NCBI GenBank assembly: GCA_934148015.1
Contig: CAKPCU010000001.1
Coordinates: forward strand, 104,697-168,696
Length of the DNA stretch: 64,000 bases
Direction: 5' to 3'
DNA from: an uncultured Bacilli bacterium
GTDB taxonomy: Bacteria > Bacillota_I > Bacilli_A > RF39 > UBA660
Below, piece by piece: positions 25,740-35,320 of this stretch; the first letter of the stretch is position 1; the number at the start of each line of letters is the position of its first letter. A program made the translations under genes and the position numbers. The notes under the pieces are model-generated. The model was not told the origin of the DNA. It made no database searches and saw nothing but the letters and a program-made list of their open reading frames with translations.

Positions 25740-25768
25740 TTGACTTTTAATATAAAAAAGTGTTATAT
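25740..25768 (+). promoter_or_regulatory. str operon promoter
   Basis: TTGACT at 25740-25745, 17-bp spacer, TTATAT at 25763-25768; TATATT one base later with TGT in front is equivalent. Confidence 0.7.
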
Positions 25769-25785
25769 TAATTAAGCTTATATGT

Positions 25786-25812
25786 AAGTCTTACTATATA
25801 TTGGTAAGGCTT
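25786..25812 (+). promoter_or_regulatory. Stem-loop in the rpsL leader
   Basis: AAGTCTTAC pairs with GTAAGGCTT (one G-U) around a 9-nt loop, about 55 bases before rpsL. No T-tract follows, so it is not a terminator. Possible ribosomal-protein control element of the operon; no known family recognised. Confidence 0.45.
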
Positions 25813-25867
25813 AAAAATATATCATAAATGAAACACCAGGTAGTGTGTTAAGAAAGGAGTAGAAATT

Positions 25868-26281
25868 ATGCCTACAATAAACCAAATTCTTCGTCATGGA
25901 AGAAGTAACAAGAAACGTAAAGCTAAAGCACCAGTTTTACTAGTTAGAACTAATACTCTAAAGAGAAAAACTGTTGCAGCTAATTCTCCACAAAAACGTG
26001 GAGTATGTACTCGTGTTGGTACTATGACACCAAAGAAACCAAACTCAGCATTACGTAAGTATGCTCGTGTTCGTTTAAGTAATGGTTATGAAGTAACAGC
26101 ATACATTCCAGGACAAGGACACAATTTACAAGAACACAGCGTTGTATTAATACGTGGTGGACGTGTAAAAGACTTAATCGGTGTACGTTATCATATTATC
26201 AGAGGTACACTTGATACAGCAGGTGTTGCTGACAGAAAGCAAGCAAGAAGCAAATATGGTGCTAAGAAACCTAAAAAATAG
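25868..26281 (+). CDS. rpsL: 30S ribosomal protein S12
   Basis: 137-residue decoding-centre protein. The conserved TPKKPNSALRKYARVRL and PGQGHNLQEHSVVLIRGGRV are present. Lysines at the positions linked to streptomycin response (TPKKP and LIRGGRVKD) are wild type. First gene of the str operon, after AAAGGAG. Confidence 0.98.
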   Translation: MPTINQILRHGRSNKKRKAKAPVLLVRTNTLKRKTVAANSPQKRGVCTRVGTMTPKKPNSALRKYARVRLSNGYEVTAYIPGQGHNLQEHSVVLIRGGRVKDLIGVRYHIIRGTLDTAGVADRKQARSKYGAKKPKK

Positions 26282-26305
26282 TTAAAATAATAAAGGAGGA
26301 TATAT

Positions 26306-26773
26306 ATGCGTAAAAGACGTGCTGAAAAAAGAGACGTATTACCAGATCCAGTCTATAATTCAAAAGTAATTACTAAGTTAATTAACCAAATTATGCTAGA
26401 TGGTAAACGTGGTAAAGCAGAAACTATCGTTTATGATGCGTTTGATATGATTCATGAAAGAACAGGCGAAAACGCAAACGATGTATTTAAAAAAGCAATG
26501 GAAAACGTAACTCCAGCATTAGAGGTTAAAGCTCGTCGTGTTGGTGGTGCTAATTACCAAGTGCCAATCGAAGTTAATCCAGTTAGAGCTCAAGCTCTTG
26601 CACTTCGTTGGATTGTTAATGCTACTCGCTCTCGTGGTGGTAAAACTATGGCAGAGAAGTTAGCTAATGAATTAATTGATGCTTCAAATAATACTGGAGC
26701 AGCAGTTAAGAAAAAAGATGATACTCACAGAATGGCAGAAGCTAATAAAGCATATGCACATTACCGTTGGTAG
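26306..26773 (+). CDS. rpsG: 30S ribosomal protein S7
   Basis: 155-residue 16S rRNA-binding assembly protein. Signatures include MRKRRAEKRDVLPDP, VKARRVGGANYQVP and TRSRGGKTMAEKLA. AAAGGAGG precedes the ATG. Lies 24 bases after rpsL and 15 before fusA. Confidence 0.98.
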   Translation: MRKRRAEKRDVLPDPVYNSKVITKLINQIMLDGKRGKAETIVYDAFDMIHERTGENANDVFKKAMENVTPALEVKARRVGGANYQVPIEVNPVRAQALALRWIVNATRSRGGKTMAEKLANELIDASNNTGAAVKKKDDTHRMAEANKAYAHYRW

Positions 26774-26788
26774 GAAGGAGAATAGTAT

Positions 26789-28861
26789 ATGGCTCGTGAA
26801 TATTCATTAGAAAATACACGTAACATTGGTATTATGGCTCACGTTGATGCTGGAAAGACTACTGTTACTGAACGTGTTTTATTCCATACACATAAGATCC
26901 ATAAAATTGGTGAAACTCACGATGGTGAATCACAAATGGACTGGATGGAACAGGAAAAAGAACGTGGTATTACTATTACTTCTGCTGCAACAACTGCATT
27001 TTGGAAGGGTAATCGCCTTAATATAATAGATACTCCAGGTCACGTAGACTTTACAATAGAAGTTACTAGATCACTTAGAGTACTTGATGGTGCTGTTACA
27101 GTACTTGATTCTCAAAATGGTGTTGAACCTCAAACTGAAAACGTTTGGAGACAAGCTACTGAAATGCATGTACCAAGACTTGTTTTCTCAAACAAGATGG
27201 ATAAAATGGGTGCTGATTTTCAAACTAGTGTTGATTCTATTAAATCAAGATTAGGTGTTAAAGCAACAGCAATCCAATGGCCTATTGGTGCTGAATCAGA
27301 ATTTGATGGAATTATTGATTTAGTTACTATGAAGGCTTACCACTATGATGGCAAACCAGAGGAAAATCCTACTGAAATAGAAATTCCAGCTGAATTAAAA
27401 GACATAGCTGAAGAGAAGAGAATTGCTATGATCGAGGATGCAGCTGAATTCGATGAAGAATTAATGGAAAAATATTTAGGTGGAGAAGAAGTTTCTATTG
27501 AACTAATTAAAAGAGCAATCAGAAAAGGTGTTTTATCAGTTAAAATGTTCCCAGTAATGTGTGGTACTGCACTTGGAAATATTGGTGTTAAATTAATGCT
27601 TGATGCTGTAGTAGATTACTTACCAGCTCCAACTGATATTCCATCAATTAAAGGTCATGATGAAGATGATAAAGAAGTTTTCAGACATGCATCTGATTCT
27701 GAACCATTCTCAGCATTAGCATTTAAGATAATGACTGATCCATTCGTTGGTAGATTATCATTCTTCCGTGTATATTCTGGTACATTAAAGAGTGGTTCTT
27801 ATGTACTTAATGCTAATAAGAACGTAAAAGAAAGAATAGGACGTATATTACAAATGCACGCTAATAATCGTACTGAAATATCAGAAGTATTTGCAGGTGA
27901 TATAGCTGCTGCTGTAGGTCTTAAAAATACTACTACTGGTGACACTTTATGTGATGAAAAACATCCAGTAATACTTGAAAAAATGGTTATACCAGAACCA
28001 GTTATTACTATAGCAATAGAACCAAAGAGTAAGAATGACCAAGAAAAAATGTCAACTGCACTTCAAAAACTATCTGAAGAAGATCCAACATTTAGAGCTG
28101 AAACTGATCAAGAATCTGGTCAAACAGTTATATCTGGTATGGGTGAATTACACTTAGACGTTCTAGTAGATAGAATGAGAAGAGAATTCGGTGTTGAAGC
28201 TAATATTGGTAAACCACAAGTTGCTTACCGTGAAACTTTAACACAAGCTGGTGATTGTGAAGGTAAATATATTAAACAATCTGGTGGACGTGGTCAATAT
28301 GGACACGTATGGGTTAAATTTGAACCTAATAAAGATAAAGGATATGAATTTGTTGATGCTATCGTTGGTGGTGTAGTTCCTCGTGAATATATCCCAGTAG
28401 TAGACAAAGGTTTACAAGAAGCACTTAAAACAGGTGTACTTGCTGGATATCCTATGATTGATGTTAAAGCAACATTATTTGATGGTTCTTACCATGATGT
28501 TGACTCAAATGAAATGGCATTTAAGGTTGCTGCTTCGTTAGCACTTAAAGAAGCTAAGAAAAACTGTAAACCAGTATTACTTGAGCCAATAATGAAAGTT
28601 GATATTACAGTACCTGATGAATATATGGGTAATGTAATGGGAGATATTACTTCAAGAAGAGGACGTCCAATGGGACAAGAATCGGTTGGTAATGCTCTTA
28701 AGATTAGTGCTTATGTACCATTATCTGAAATGTTCGGATATGCTACAAGCTTAAGATCAAATACTCAAGGACGTGGTACATTCATTATGTTCTTTGATCA
28801 CTATGAAGAAGTTCCAAAGAGTATTTCTGAAGACATCATTAAGAAAAATGGTGTACAATAA
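26789..28861 (+). CDS. fusA: Elongation factor G
   Basis: Translocase GTPase, 690 residues. G-motifs: AHVDAGKTTVTERVL (P-loop), RGITITSA (switch I), DTPGHVDF (G3), NKMDKMGAD (G4). Domains II-V follow with the usual signatures (GMGELHLDVLVDRM; QSGGRGQYGHVWVKFEP). Third gene of the str operon. A long hairpin lies between it and tuf. Confidence 0.98.
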   Translation: MAREYSLENTRNIGIMAHVDAGKTTVTERVLFHTHKIHKIGETHDGESQMDWMEQEKERGITITSAATTAFWKGNRLNIIDTPGHVDFTIEVTRSLRVLDGAVTVLDSQNGVEPQTENVWRQATEMHVPRLVFSNKMDKMGADFQTSVDSIKSRLGVKATAIQWPIGAESEFDGIIDLVTMKAYHYDGKPEENPTEIEIPAELKDIAEEKRIAMIEDAAEFDEELMEKYLGGEEVSIELIKRAIRKGVLSVKMFPVMCGTALGNIGVKLMLDAVVDYLPAPTDIPSIKGHDEDDKEVFRHASDSEPFSALAFKIMTDPFVGRLSFFRVYSGTLKSGSYVLNANKNVKERIGRILQMHANNRTEISEVFAGDIAAAVGLKNTTTGDTLCDEKHPVILEKMVIPEPVITIAIEPKSKNDQEKMSTALQKLSEEDPTFRAETDQESGQTVISGMGELHLDVLVDRMRREFGVEANIGKPQVAYRETLTQAGDCEGKYIKQSGGRGQYGHVWVKFEPNKDKGYEFVDAIVGGVVPREYIPVVDKGLQEALKTGVLAGYPMIDVKATLFDGSYHDVDSNEMAFKVAASLALKEAKKNCKPVLLEPIMKVDITVPDEYMGNVMGDITSRRGRPMGQESVGNALKISAYVPLSEMFGYATSLRSNTQGRGTFIMFFDHYEEVPKSISEDIIKKNGVQ

Positions 28862-28870
28862 TTAATAATA

Positions 28871-28901
28871 CTAAGTGAAAATACTTGCTATTTTCACTTA
28901 G
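28871..28901 (+). repeat. Perfect 13-bp inverted repeat between fusA and tuf
   Basis: CTAAGTGAAAATA / TATTTTCACTTAG with loop CTTGC. No T-tract follows, so it is not a typical terminator; the tuf -35 element falls in its loop and right arm. Confidence 0.8.
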
Positions 28902-28913
28902 ATTAGATAAAAT
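28885..28913 (+). promoter_or_regulatory. Candidate tuf promoter
   Basis: TTGCTA at 28885-28890, 17-bp spacer, TAAAAT at 28908-28913, partly inside the inverted repeat. It would allow EF-Tu to be made in excess of EF-G. Confidence 0.5.
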
Positions 28914-28949
28914 AGTTATGTAATTTATTTTTAGGGAGGAAAAATTAAT

Positions 28950-30134
28950 ATGGCAAAAGAAAAATTTGATCGTTCTAAACCACACGTTAATATTGGTACT
29001 ATCGGACACGTTGACCATGGTAAAACAACATTAACTGCTGCGATCACTAAAAGATTAGCTGAAAAGGGACAAGCAAAATTCGAAGACTATGCAGACATCG
29101 ATAAAGCCCCTGAAGAAAGAGCTCGTGGTATTACTATTAATACTGCACACGTTGAGTATGAAACTGACAAACGTCACTATGCTCACGTAGACTGCCCAGG
29201 ACACGCTGACTATGTTAAAAACATGATCACTGGTGCTGCACAAATGGACGGAGCAATCTTAGTTCTAGCTGCAACAGATGGTCCTATGGCTCAAACTAAA
29301 GAACACATCTTACTTGCTCGTCAAGTTGGTGTTCCAAGAATCGTTGTATTCATGAACAAATGTGATATGGTTGACGATCCAGAAATGCTAGACTTAGTAG
29401 AAATGGATGTTCGTGAACTATTAAACAAATATGATTATGATGGAGATAACACTCCAGTAATCCGTGGTTCAGCATTAAAAGCTCTTGAAGGAGACCCAAA
29501 ATGGGAAGAAAAAATCGACGAGTTAATGGATGCTGTTGATGAATGGATTCCAACTCCAGAAAGAGACAATACAAAACCATTCTTAATGTCAATAGAAGAC
29601 GTATTCACAATCACTGGACGTGGTACTGTTGTTACAGGACGTGTTGAACGTGGTGAATTAAAATTAAATGATGAAGTTGAAATAGTAGGTTTAAAACCAA
29701 CTCAAAAAACAGTTGTTACTGGTATTGAAATGTTCCGTAAACAACTAGACTTCGCAGAAGCTGGAGATAACGCAGGTGTATTATTACGTGGTATTTCACG
29801 TGAACAAGTACAACGTGGTCAAGTTCTTGCTAAACCAGGATCAGTTACTCCACATACTAAATTTGAAGCTCAAGTTTACGTATTAAGCAAAGAAGAAGGC
29901 GGACGTCATACTCCATTCTTCTCAAACTACAGACCTCAATTCTATTTCAGAACTACTGATGTAACAGGTGTTGTTACATTACCAGAAGGAACTGAAATGG
30001 TTATGCCAGGTGATAACGTTAATATGTCAGTTGAGTTAATCGCTCCAATCGCACTTGAAAATGGTACTAAGTTCTCTATCCGTGAAGGTGGACGTACTGT
30101 TGGTGCTGGAACTGTAACTAAGATTGATGCTTAA
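28950..30134 (+). CDS. tuf: Elongation factor Tu
   Basis: 394-residue GTPase delivering aminoacyl-tRNA. G-motifs GHVDHGKTT, RGITINTAHVEYET, DCPGHADY and NKCDMVDD are canonical; domain 2 begins TKPFLMSIEDVFTITGRG and domain 3 ends GGRTVGAGTVTKI. Codon choice is more biased (more CAC, GAC, ATC) than in neighbouring genes, as expected for very high expression. Ribosome site AGGGAGGA. Followed by a terminator. Confidence 0.99.
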   Translation: MAKEKFDRSKPHVNIGTIGHVDHGKTTLTAAITKRLAEKGQAKFEDYADIDKAPEERARGITINTAHVEYETDKRHYAHVDCPGHADYVKNMITGAAQMDGAILVLAATDGPMAQTKEHILLARQVGVPRIVVFMNKCDMVDDPEMLDLVEMDVRELLNKYDYDGDNTPVIRGSALKALEGDPKWEEKIDELMDAVDEWIPTPERDNTKPFLMSIEDVFTITGRGTVVTGRVERGELKLNDEVEIVGLKPTQKTVVTGIEMFRKQLDFAEAGDNAGVLLRGISREQVQRGQVLAKPGSVTPHTKFEAQVYVLSKEEGGRHTPFFSNYRPQFYFRTTDVTGVVTLPEGTEMVMPGDNVNMSVELIAPIALENGTKFSIREGGRTVGAGTVTKIDA

Positions 30135-30147
30135 TTAAGTTAATGAA

Positions 30148-30172
30148 AGATACCTTAGGGTGTCTTTTTTTG
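30148..30172 (+). terminator. tuf / str operon terminator
   Basis: AGATACC/GGTGTCT (with G-U) and loop TTAG, then TTTTTTT. Confidence 0.8.
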
Positions 30173-30178
30173 TTGCAT

Positions 30179-30203
30179 AAAAAAACACCAGTTATCTGAT
30201 GTT
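30179..30203 (-). terminator. Terminator of the minus-strand FemAB-like gene
   Basis: On the minus strand AACATCAG/CTGGTGTT (8 bp, one G-U) with loop ATAA and a T-run; it touches the stop codon of the gene. Confidence 0.75.
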
Positions 30204-31447
30204 TAAATTGGAGTATTTAACCAGTTAAGTATTGGATTCAATTTGCTACCCGTATAATAAGTTTTCTTATTAATAACAAGATCAAATTCACCTACATATT
30301 CTACTACACTGTTAGTTAGTTCTTTTTTAAGTGTTGTATCATAATCAGTATTACTCATACCCATCATTCCATTATAGTCAATACTTTCATATCCACCTCT
30401 AGAAAAATATTCAGCTAATTGCCATCTAAGTAAATAATCTGGATAATCATTTTTATAATCTTCATCTGATGCACCTACAAAGAATGTTACCTTTTTACCA
30501 TATTTTATTACTGCAAGAGCAGCTATTATAATACCACTAGGATACTTTTGAAATAGATTAATAGCTTCTAACATGTTTTTTTTGTATGTTGCTAGCATTT
30601 CATCGGATTTTAATTTTTCATTAATAATAGCATCTTTATTAGGATTGTTAAAATCTTGCATTTGCATATTTAAATTGCTATTTCTTTGTTCTTCTTCTTC
30701 GTACATTTTCTTACTTGAATTAACATATGAAACAGGTTCTAGCTTTACAAAGTATATTTCAAAACCATTATTTACATTAAAGAACTGATATAAATCCATA
30801 TAGTACTCTAGTGGTGGATTTTTTCTATTTAATACGTTATAAAACAAACTTATATCTGTATTGCTTCCTTTATATACTTTAAACCCGTTACCTGCAGCCT
30901 TTTTAATCTTATTTCTAGCTTCTTTCGATAAAGAGTTATACAAAGATATTATATTAGGATCTAACTTTATTATAGAGTTCCATCTTGGCTTAGAAGCTTC
31001 CATACCATTGTTATAACCCATGTGAGTATACCCAAGACTTTGCATTTTTTTTACAAAATCATCAGAGTTACTATATTTTAAACTTCCATCGCTATTATAC
31101 TCTTTATACACAATCATAGGATCAACTTTTAGGTAAGTAAAACTCCTTTTTGCAAGAAATTCTTTTATTTTAGTAGTAAACTCCCTAACTAACTCGCTAT
31201 CTGACCAATCTATTAAAAAACCTCTTGGAGCATAACCCATCTTTCTTTTTTCACTTTTGTCGTTTTTAACTATTATTAAAGTTGCAGCCTTTATATTACC
31301 TACGTCATCAGATAAACCTAAATAGTAAGAATTATAACCATGTTTGCTCATGAACTTACCATAATTGCTGCTTTGATAAAAGTTATAATTGGGATGATTA
31401 ATTGCAAATGCATCGAATTTTAATTCATCTAATAAAATAATTTGCAT
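30203..31447 (-). CDS. FemAB-family peptidoglycan bridge aminoacyltransferase
   Basis: FemA/FemX/MurM-like enzymes use aminoacyl-tRNA to add residues to the lipid II stem peptide. The 414-residue protein has the family's paired GNAT-like domains: MGYAPRGFLIDW in the first, RWNSIIKLDPNIISLYNSLS leading to SKEARNKIKKAAGNGFKVYKG in the second, a helical arm (about 240-310) and a closing LNPILNWL. The ATG at 31447 has AGGAGG 8 bases upstream; an in-frame GTG at 31456 overlaps that site. A second family member lies at 52239-53480, so the interpeptide bridge may carry more than one residue. Convergent with tuf. Confidence 0.88.
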   Translation of the reverse strand: MQIILLDELKFDAFAINHPNYNFYQSSNYGKFMSKHGYNSYYLGLSDDVGNIKAATLIIVKNDKSEKRKMGYAPRGFLIDWSDSELVREFTTKIKEFLAKRSFTYLKVDPMIVYKEYNSDGSLKYSNSDDFVKKMQSLGYTHMGYNNGMEASKPRWNSIIKLDPNIISLYNSLSKEARNKIKKAAGNGFKVYKGSNTDISLFYNVLNRKNPPLEYYMDLYQFFNVNNGFEIYFVKLEPVSYVNSSKKMYEEEEQRNSNLNMQMQDFNNPNKDAIINEKLKSDEMLATYKKNMLEAINLFQKYPSGIIIAALAVIKYGKKVTFFVGASDEDYKNDYPDYLLRWQLAEYFSRGGYESIDYNGMMGMSNTDYDTTLKKELTNSVVEYVGEFDLVINKKTYYTGSKLNPILNWLNTPI

Positions 31448-31550
31448 ACTAATCACCTCCTAATTATTCTTATACTTTATTATAACCCAAAGTGCAGTAT
31501 AAAGTCAATTTACATGTGACAGTAAAAAAGGTAAAAAATTGTAAGTAAAG

Positions 31551-31559
31551 TGTTATAAT
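31551..31559 (+). promoter_or_regulatory. Extended -10 promoter for eno
   Basis: TGTTATAAT, perfect extended -10 without a recognisable -35; leader of about 12 bases. Confidence 0.6.
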
Positions 31560-31577
31560 TACTATAGGAGGAATATT

Positions 31578-32807
31578 ATGAAAATAATTGATTTAAAAGC
31601 AAGAGAAATATTAGATTCTAGGGGAAATCCTACAGTTGAAGTAGATGTTTTTCTAGAAAATGGTATTATGGCAAGAGCAGCTGTTCCATCAGGAACTTCA
31701 ACTGGTGAACGTGAAGCACTTGAAATGCGTGATGGCGATAAAAAAAGATTTGGTGGTAAAGGAGTACTTAATGCTGTAAAAAATGTAAATGAAAAAATTA
31801 AACCAGTTGTACTTCATATGGATGTATTTGATCAATATAGTATTGATACAGCTATGCTTGAATTAGATGGTACTAAGACAAAAAGTAACTTAGGAGCTAA
31901 TGCAATACTTGGTGTATCTATGGCATGTTTAAAGGCAGCAGCTAAAGCTAAAAATATGCCACTTTATAAATATGTTGGTGAAGGCAGAAGTCTTCCTTAT
32001 GCTATGATAAATATTTTAAATGGTGGTGCACATGCAGATAATAAACTAGACTTTCAAGAGTTTATGATTATACCACAAAGAGATAGTATTCATGAAAGAG
32101 TGCGTGTTGGCTCAGAAGTATTTCATGCTCTAAAAAGTGTTCTTAACGAAAGAAAGCTTTCAACTGGTGTTGGTGATGAAGGAGGCTTTGCTCCTGATTT
32201 AGAGTCTAATACAGAGGGATTTGAACTAATTATAGAAGCTATTAAAAAGGCTGGATATGAGCCTGGTGTGGATGTAAAACTTGCAACAGATGTTGCGGCA
32301 TCAGAATTTTATAGTGATGGTAAATATAATTTAGTAGGTGAAAATAGAAGTTTAACTACTGATGAACTTATAGATTTTTATAAAGAATTAATAGATAAAT
32401 ATCCAATTGTATCAATAGAAGATCCAGTAGATGAAAATGACTGGGAAGGTTTTACTAAAATAACTAAAGAATTAGGAGATAAAGTCCAATTAGTTGGTGA
32501 TGATTTATTTGTAACTAATAAAGAATGTCTTCAAAAGGGAATAGATCTTAAAGCTGGTAATGCAATATTACTTAAAGTTAACCAAATAGGTACTATAACT
32601 GAGACTTTAGAAACTATAAAGTTAGCTAAAGATAATGGTTATAAGACTATTATATCTCATAGATCTGGAGAAACTGAAGATACTACTATTGCAGATTTAG
32701 CTGTAGGACTTGATTTAGGACAAATAAAGACTGGTTCTATGTCTAGAACAGATAGAATGTGTAAATATAATCAGTTAATGAGAATAGAAGAAGATATTAG
32801 AGGTTAA
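31578..32807 (+). CDS. eno: Enolase
   Basis: Converts 2-phosphoglycerate to phosphoenolpyruvate; 409 residues, about 20 shorter than typical. Signatures: AREILDSRGNPTVEVDV, the acid/base Glu region GDEGGFAPDL, Mg ligands in SIEDPVDENDW and VGDDLFVTN, catalytic Lys in LLKVNQIGT and SHRSGETEDTTIADLAVG. The missing length is spread over short loops (for example before SLPYAMINILNGG), so activity should be intact. Starts after TAGGAGGA. Confidence 0.97.
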   Translation: MKIIDLKAREILDSRGNPTVEVDVFLENGIMARAAVPSGTSTGEREALEMRDGDKKRFGGKGVLNAVKNVNEKIKPVVLHMDVFDQYSIDTAMLELDGTKTKSNLGANAILGVSMACLKAAAKAKNMPLYKYVGEGRSLPYAMINILNGGAHADNKLDFQEFMIIPQRDSIHERVRVGSEVFHALKSVLNERKLSTGVGDEGGFAPDLESNTEGFELIIEAIKKAGYEPGVDVKLATDVAASEFYSDGKYNLVGENRSLTTDELIDFYKELIDKYPIVSIEDPVDENDWEGFTKITKELGDKVQLVGDDLFVTNKECLQKGIDLKAGNAILLKVNQIGTITETLETIKLAKDNGYKTIISHRSGETEDTTIADLAVGLDLGQIKTGSMSRTDRMCKYNQLMRIEEDIRG

Positions 32808-32845
32808 ATTACTTATCATAAATAAAGAAATAATAGTAAATATAT

Positions 32846-32874
32846 TTGATATTTATAATATAATGTGATAAAAT
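32846..32874 (+). promoter_or_regulatory. secG promoter
   Basis: TTGATA at 32846-32851, 17-bp spacer, TAAAAT at 32869-32874, TGA just upstream. Confidence 0.7.
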
Positions 32875-32903
32875 ACTATTAGCTAATTTAAGGAGGAGTT
32901 ATT

Positions 32904-33113
32904 ATGCTTACTGTATTAATGATAGTATCTGTTTTACTTATTATTATTGTACTGCTTCAAAGTGAAAAAGCTGAAAGTGGAAACATTATAACAGGTGGTA
33001 ACGCTGATTTATTTATGAATAGAAAAGAACGTGGAGGAGAGTTATTTATTACACGTTTAACTTACGCACTTGGCATTATTTTCTTTGTTTTGTGTATAAT
33101 AATGGACATGTAA
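32904..33113 (+). CDS. secG: Preprotein translocase subunit SecG
   Basis: 69 residues with two membrane spans (TVLMIVSVLLIIIVLL and ITRLTYALGIIFFVLCII) joined by a loop with the family motif QSEKAESGNIITGG. SecG assists SecYE-SecA export. The order eno-secG-rnr-smpB-ssrA is the Bacillus order. Confidence 0.93.
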   Translation: MLTVLMIVSVLLIIIVLLQSEKAESGNIITGGNADLFMNRKERGGELFITRLTYALGIIFFVLCIIMDM

Positions 33114-33116
33114 GAT

Positions 33117-33147
33117 AAAAAAGGCTTTTAATTAAGTCTTTTTTTTT
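33117..33147 (+). terminator. secG terminator
   Basis: AAAAAGGCTT/AAGTCTTTTT (10 bp with one G-U), T-run of nine. Confidence 0.75.
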
Positions 33148-33181
33148 CTATAATAGTAGTGTATAGAAAGTAGGGTATAAT

Positions 33182-35320
33182 ATGAAAAACAGAATATTAA
33201 ATATATTAAAGGAAGAAAATAAAGCTTATAGTGCTATAGAACTTAAAGATATACTAGGTCTTAATACAACAGAAGAAATTACTATGATGATGAATACTTT
33301 AAATGAATTAGAAAGTGATTTAACAATTTATCATACTAATAAAGATAAATATATTGATTTTGAATATAGTCATTTAAAGAAAGGTAAGCTAGATTTAAAT
33401 GATAAAGGATATGGATTTGTTGTTTTAAAAGATGAACCTGATATATATATAGATGCTAAAAATATTAATCATGCAACAGATGGAGATTTAGTAATAGCAG
33501 AAGTAATTAGTAAAACTTCTGGTGCTAAAAAAGAAGGAAGAATTTTAAGAATTGCTAAAAGAAGTTATGGACCATTAATTGGAGAATTTGTAAATCAAGA
33601 TGGAAAACCAACTATAATTCCTAATGATAAGAAGTTTAAGCAAAAAGTTGTATTAACTAAGGAAAGTACTAAAGACTGTGTAGAGGGCCATATAGTGGTT
33701 GTAGATGTTATTAAAGAGTTAGATAGAAATACTGTACTTGGTGAAATAACTACCATAATAGGTCATAAAAATGATGCTGGAGTGGATATAGAAGCTATAA
33801 TATATAAACATATGTTTTCTCCTAAGTTCCCTGATGAAGTTTTAGAAGAGGTAGAAAAAATACCTAATGAAGTAAGATTAGAGGATAAAAAAGGAAGACG
33901 TGATTTAACAGATTTAACTATATTTACCATAGATGGATTAGATACTAAAGATATAGATGATGCTATTTCTATAAAAAAATTAAAAAATGGTAATTATGAA
34001 CTTGGTGTACATATAGCTGATGTATCATATTATGTAAAACCAGGAACTAAATTATATGATGAAGCTTATGAAAGAGGAACTAGTGTATATTTAGTAGATA
34101 GAGTTGTTCCTATGCTTCCACATAAGCTTTCAAATGGAATTTGCTCACTAAACCCAGGAGTAGAACGTTTAGCACAAAGCTGCGTTATGGAGATAAATAG
34201 TAAGGGTAAGGTTGTATCACATGATATATTTGAAAGTGTAATTAAATCAAGAAAACAAATGAATTATAGAGATGTTAATAAATGGCTAGATGAGAAAATA
34301 GTAGTAGATGGTTATGAAGAATTTACTAGTGACTTAACTCTTATGAAGGAACTTGCAGATATATTAAGAAAACAAAGAAGTATTAGGGGTGCAATTGATT
34401 TTGATACGGATGAAGCTAAAATAATAGCAGATGATACTGGAAAACCAATCGATGTTGTTTTAAGAGAACGTGCATCTGGGGAAAAGATGATAGAAGATTT
34501 TATGATTGCAGCAAATGAAACAGTAGCATCGCACATATTTTATATGTCTCTTCCTTTTGTATATCGTGTTCATGGAACTCCTAAAGAAGAAAAAGTAAAT
34601 GATTTTCTAAATTTTGTAAGTTCATTAGGATATAAAATTACTGGTAAGGTAGATATAAATAAACCATATTCTATACAAAAAGTTTTAGATCAATTAAGAA
34701 CAAAAAAAGAATATAAAATATTATCTTCTTTAATGCTTAGAGCAATGCAAAAGGCAGTATATCAAACAGATAATATAGGACATTTTGGATTAGCTAGTAA
34801 AATATATACTCACTTTACATCTCCAATTAGAAGATTCCCAGATACTACTGTTCATCGTCTTCTTAGAACATATTTATATGAAAATGATGAATCTAAGAAA
34901 ACAATAGATTATTTTAAAGAATATTTACCAGTTTTAACTGAGCATGCTTCACTAAAGGAAAGAGATGCAATAGATTGTGAAAGAGAAGTAGAAGATATGA
35001 AAATGGCTGAATATATGATGGATCATATTGGAGAAGAATATACTGGAATGATTAGTGGTGTTACTTCATTTGGTATGTTTGTCTCACTTCATAACATGAT
35101 AGAAGGCTTAGTTCATATTAGTGATATAGAAGGAGATTATTATAATTTTGATGAAACAACAATGTCTTTAGTTGGTCAAAAACATAAGAAAAGATATAGA
35201 ATAGGTGATGAGGTTACTGTAATAGTTAAATCTGCATCTAAAGAGGAATCATTTATAGATTTTGTACTTAAAAAGGAAGAAGATAAAAATGAGGAAGAAC
35301 AGGAAAATACTACAATTTAG
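33182..35320 (+). CDS. rnr: Ribonuclease R
   Basis: 3'-5' exoribonuclease that degrades structured RNA and works with tmRNA in clearing stalled mRNAs; 712 residues. N-terminal winged-helix, then cold-shock domains (GKLDLNDKGYGFVVL), the RNB catalytic domain with the Asp cluster in TIDGLDTKDIDDAISIK and the signature HFTSPIRRFPDTTVHRLL, and a C-terminal S1 domain (GEEYTGMISGVTSFGMFVSL). A PAP motif-like TATAAT at 33149-33154 is a likely promoter. Overlaps the CapA-like gene by 32 bases. Confidence 0.97.
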   Translation: MKNRILNILKEENKAYSAIELKDILGLNTTEEITMMMNTLNELESDLTIYHTNKDKYIDFEYSHLKKGKLDLNDKGYGFVVLKDEPDIYIDAKNINHATDGDLVIAEVISKTSGAKKEGRILRIAKRSYGPLIGEFVNQDGKPTIIPNDKKFKQKVVLTKESTKDCVEGHIVVVDVIKELDRNTVLGEITTIIGHKNDAGVDIEAIIYKHMFSPKFPDEVLEEVEKIPNEVRLEDKKGRRDLTDLTIFTIDGLDTKDIDDAISIKKLKNGNYELGVHIADVSYYVKPGTKLYDEAYERGTSVYLVDRVVPMLPHKLSNGICSLNPGVERLAQSCVMEINSKGKVVSHDIFESVIKSRKQMNYRDVNKWLDEKIVVDGYEEFTSDLTLMKELADILRKQRSIRGAIDFDTDEAKIIADDTGKPIDVVLRERASGEKMIEDFMIAANETVASHIFYMSLPFVYRVHGTPKEEKVNDFLNFVSSLGYKITGKVDINKPYSIQKVLDQLRTKKEYKILSSLMLRAMQKAVYQTDNIGHFGLASKIYTHFTSPIRRFPDTTVHRLLRTYLYENDESKKTIDYFKEYLPVLTEHASLKERDAIDCEREVEDMKMAEYMMDHIGEEYTGMISGVTSFGMFVSLHNMIEGLVHISDIEGDYYNFDETTMSLVGQKHKKRYRIGDEVTVIVKSASKEESFIDFVLKKEEDKNEEEQENTTI

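Noticed and set aside
25786..25812. rpsL leader hairpin as terminator of rpmE
   Set aside because: No T-tract follows and it lies downstream of the str promoter.
31578..32807. Enolase as a truncated or dead enzyme
   Set aside because: It is short but all catalytic and metal-binding motifs are present and the missing length is in loops.
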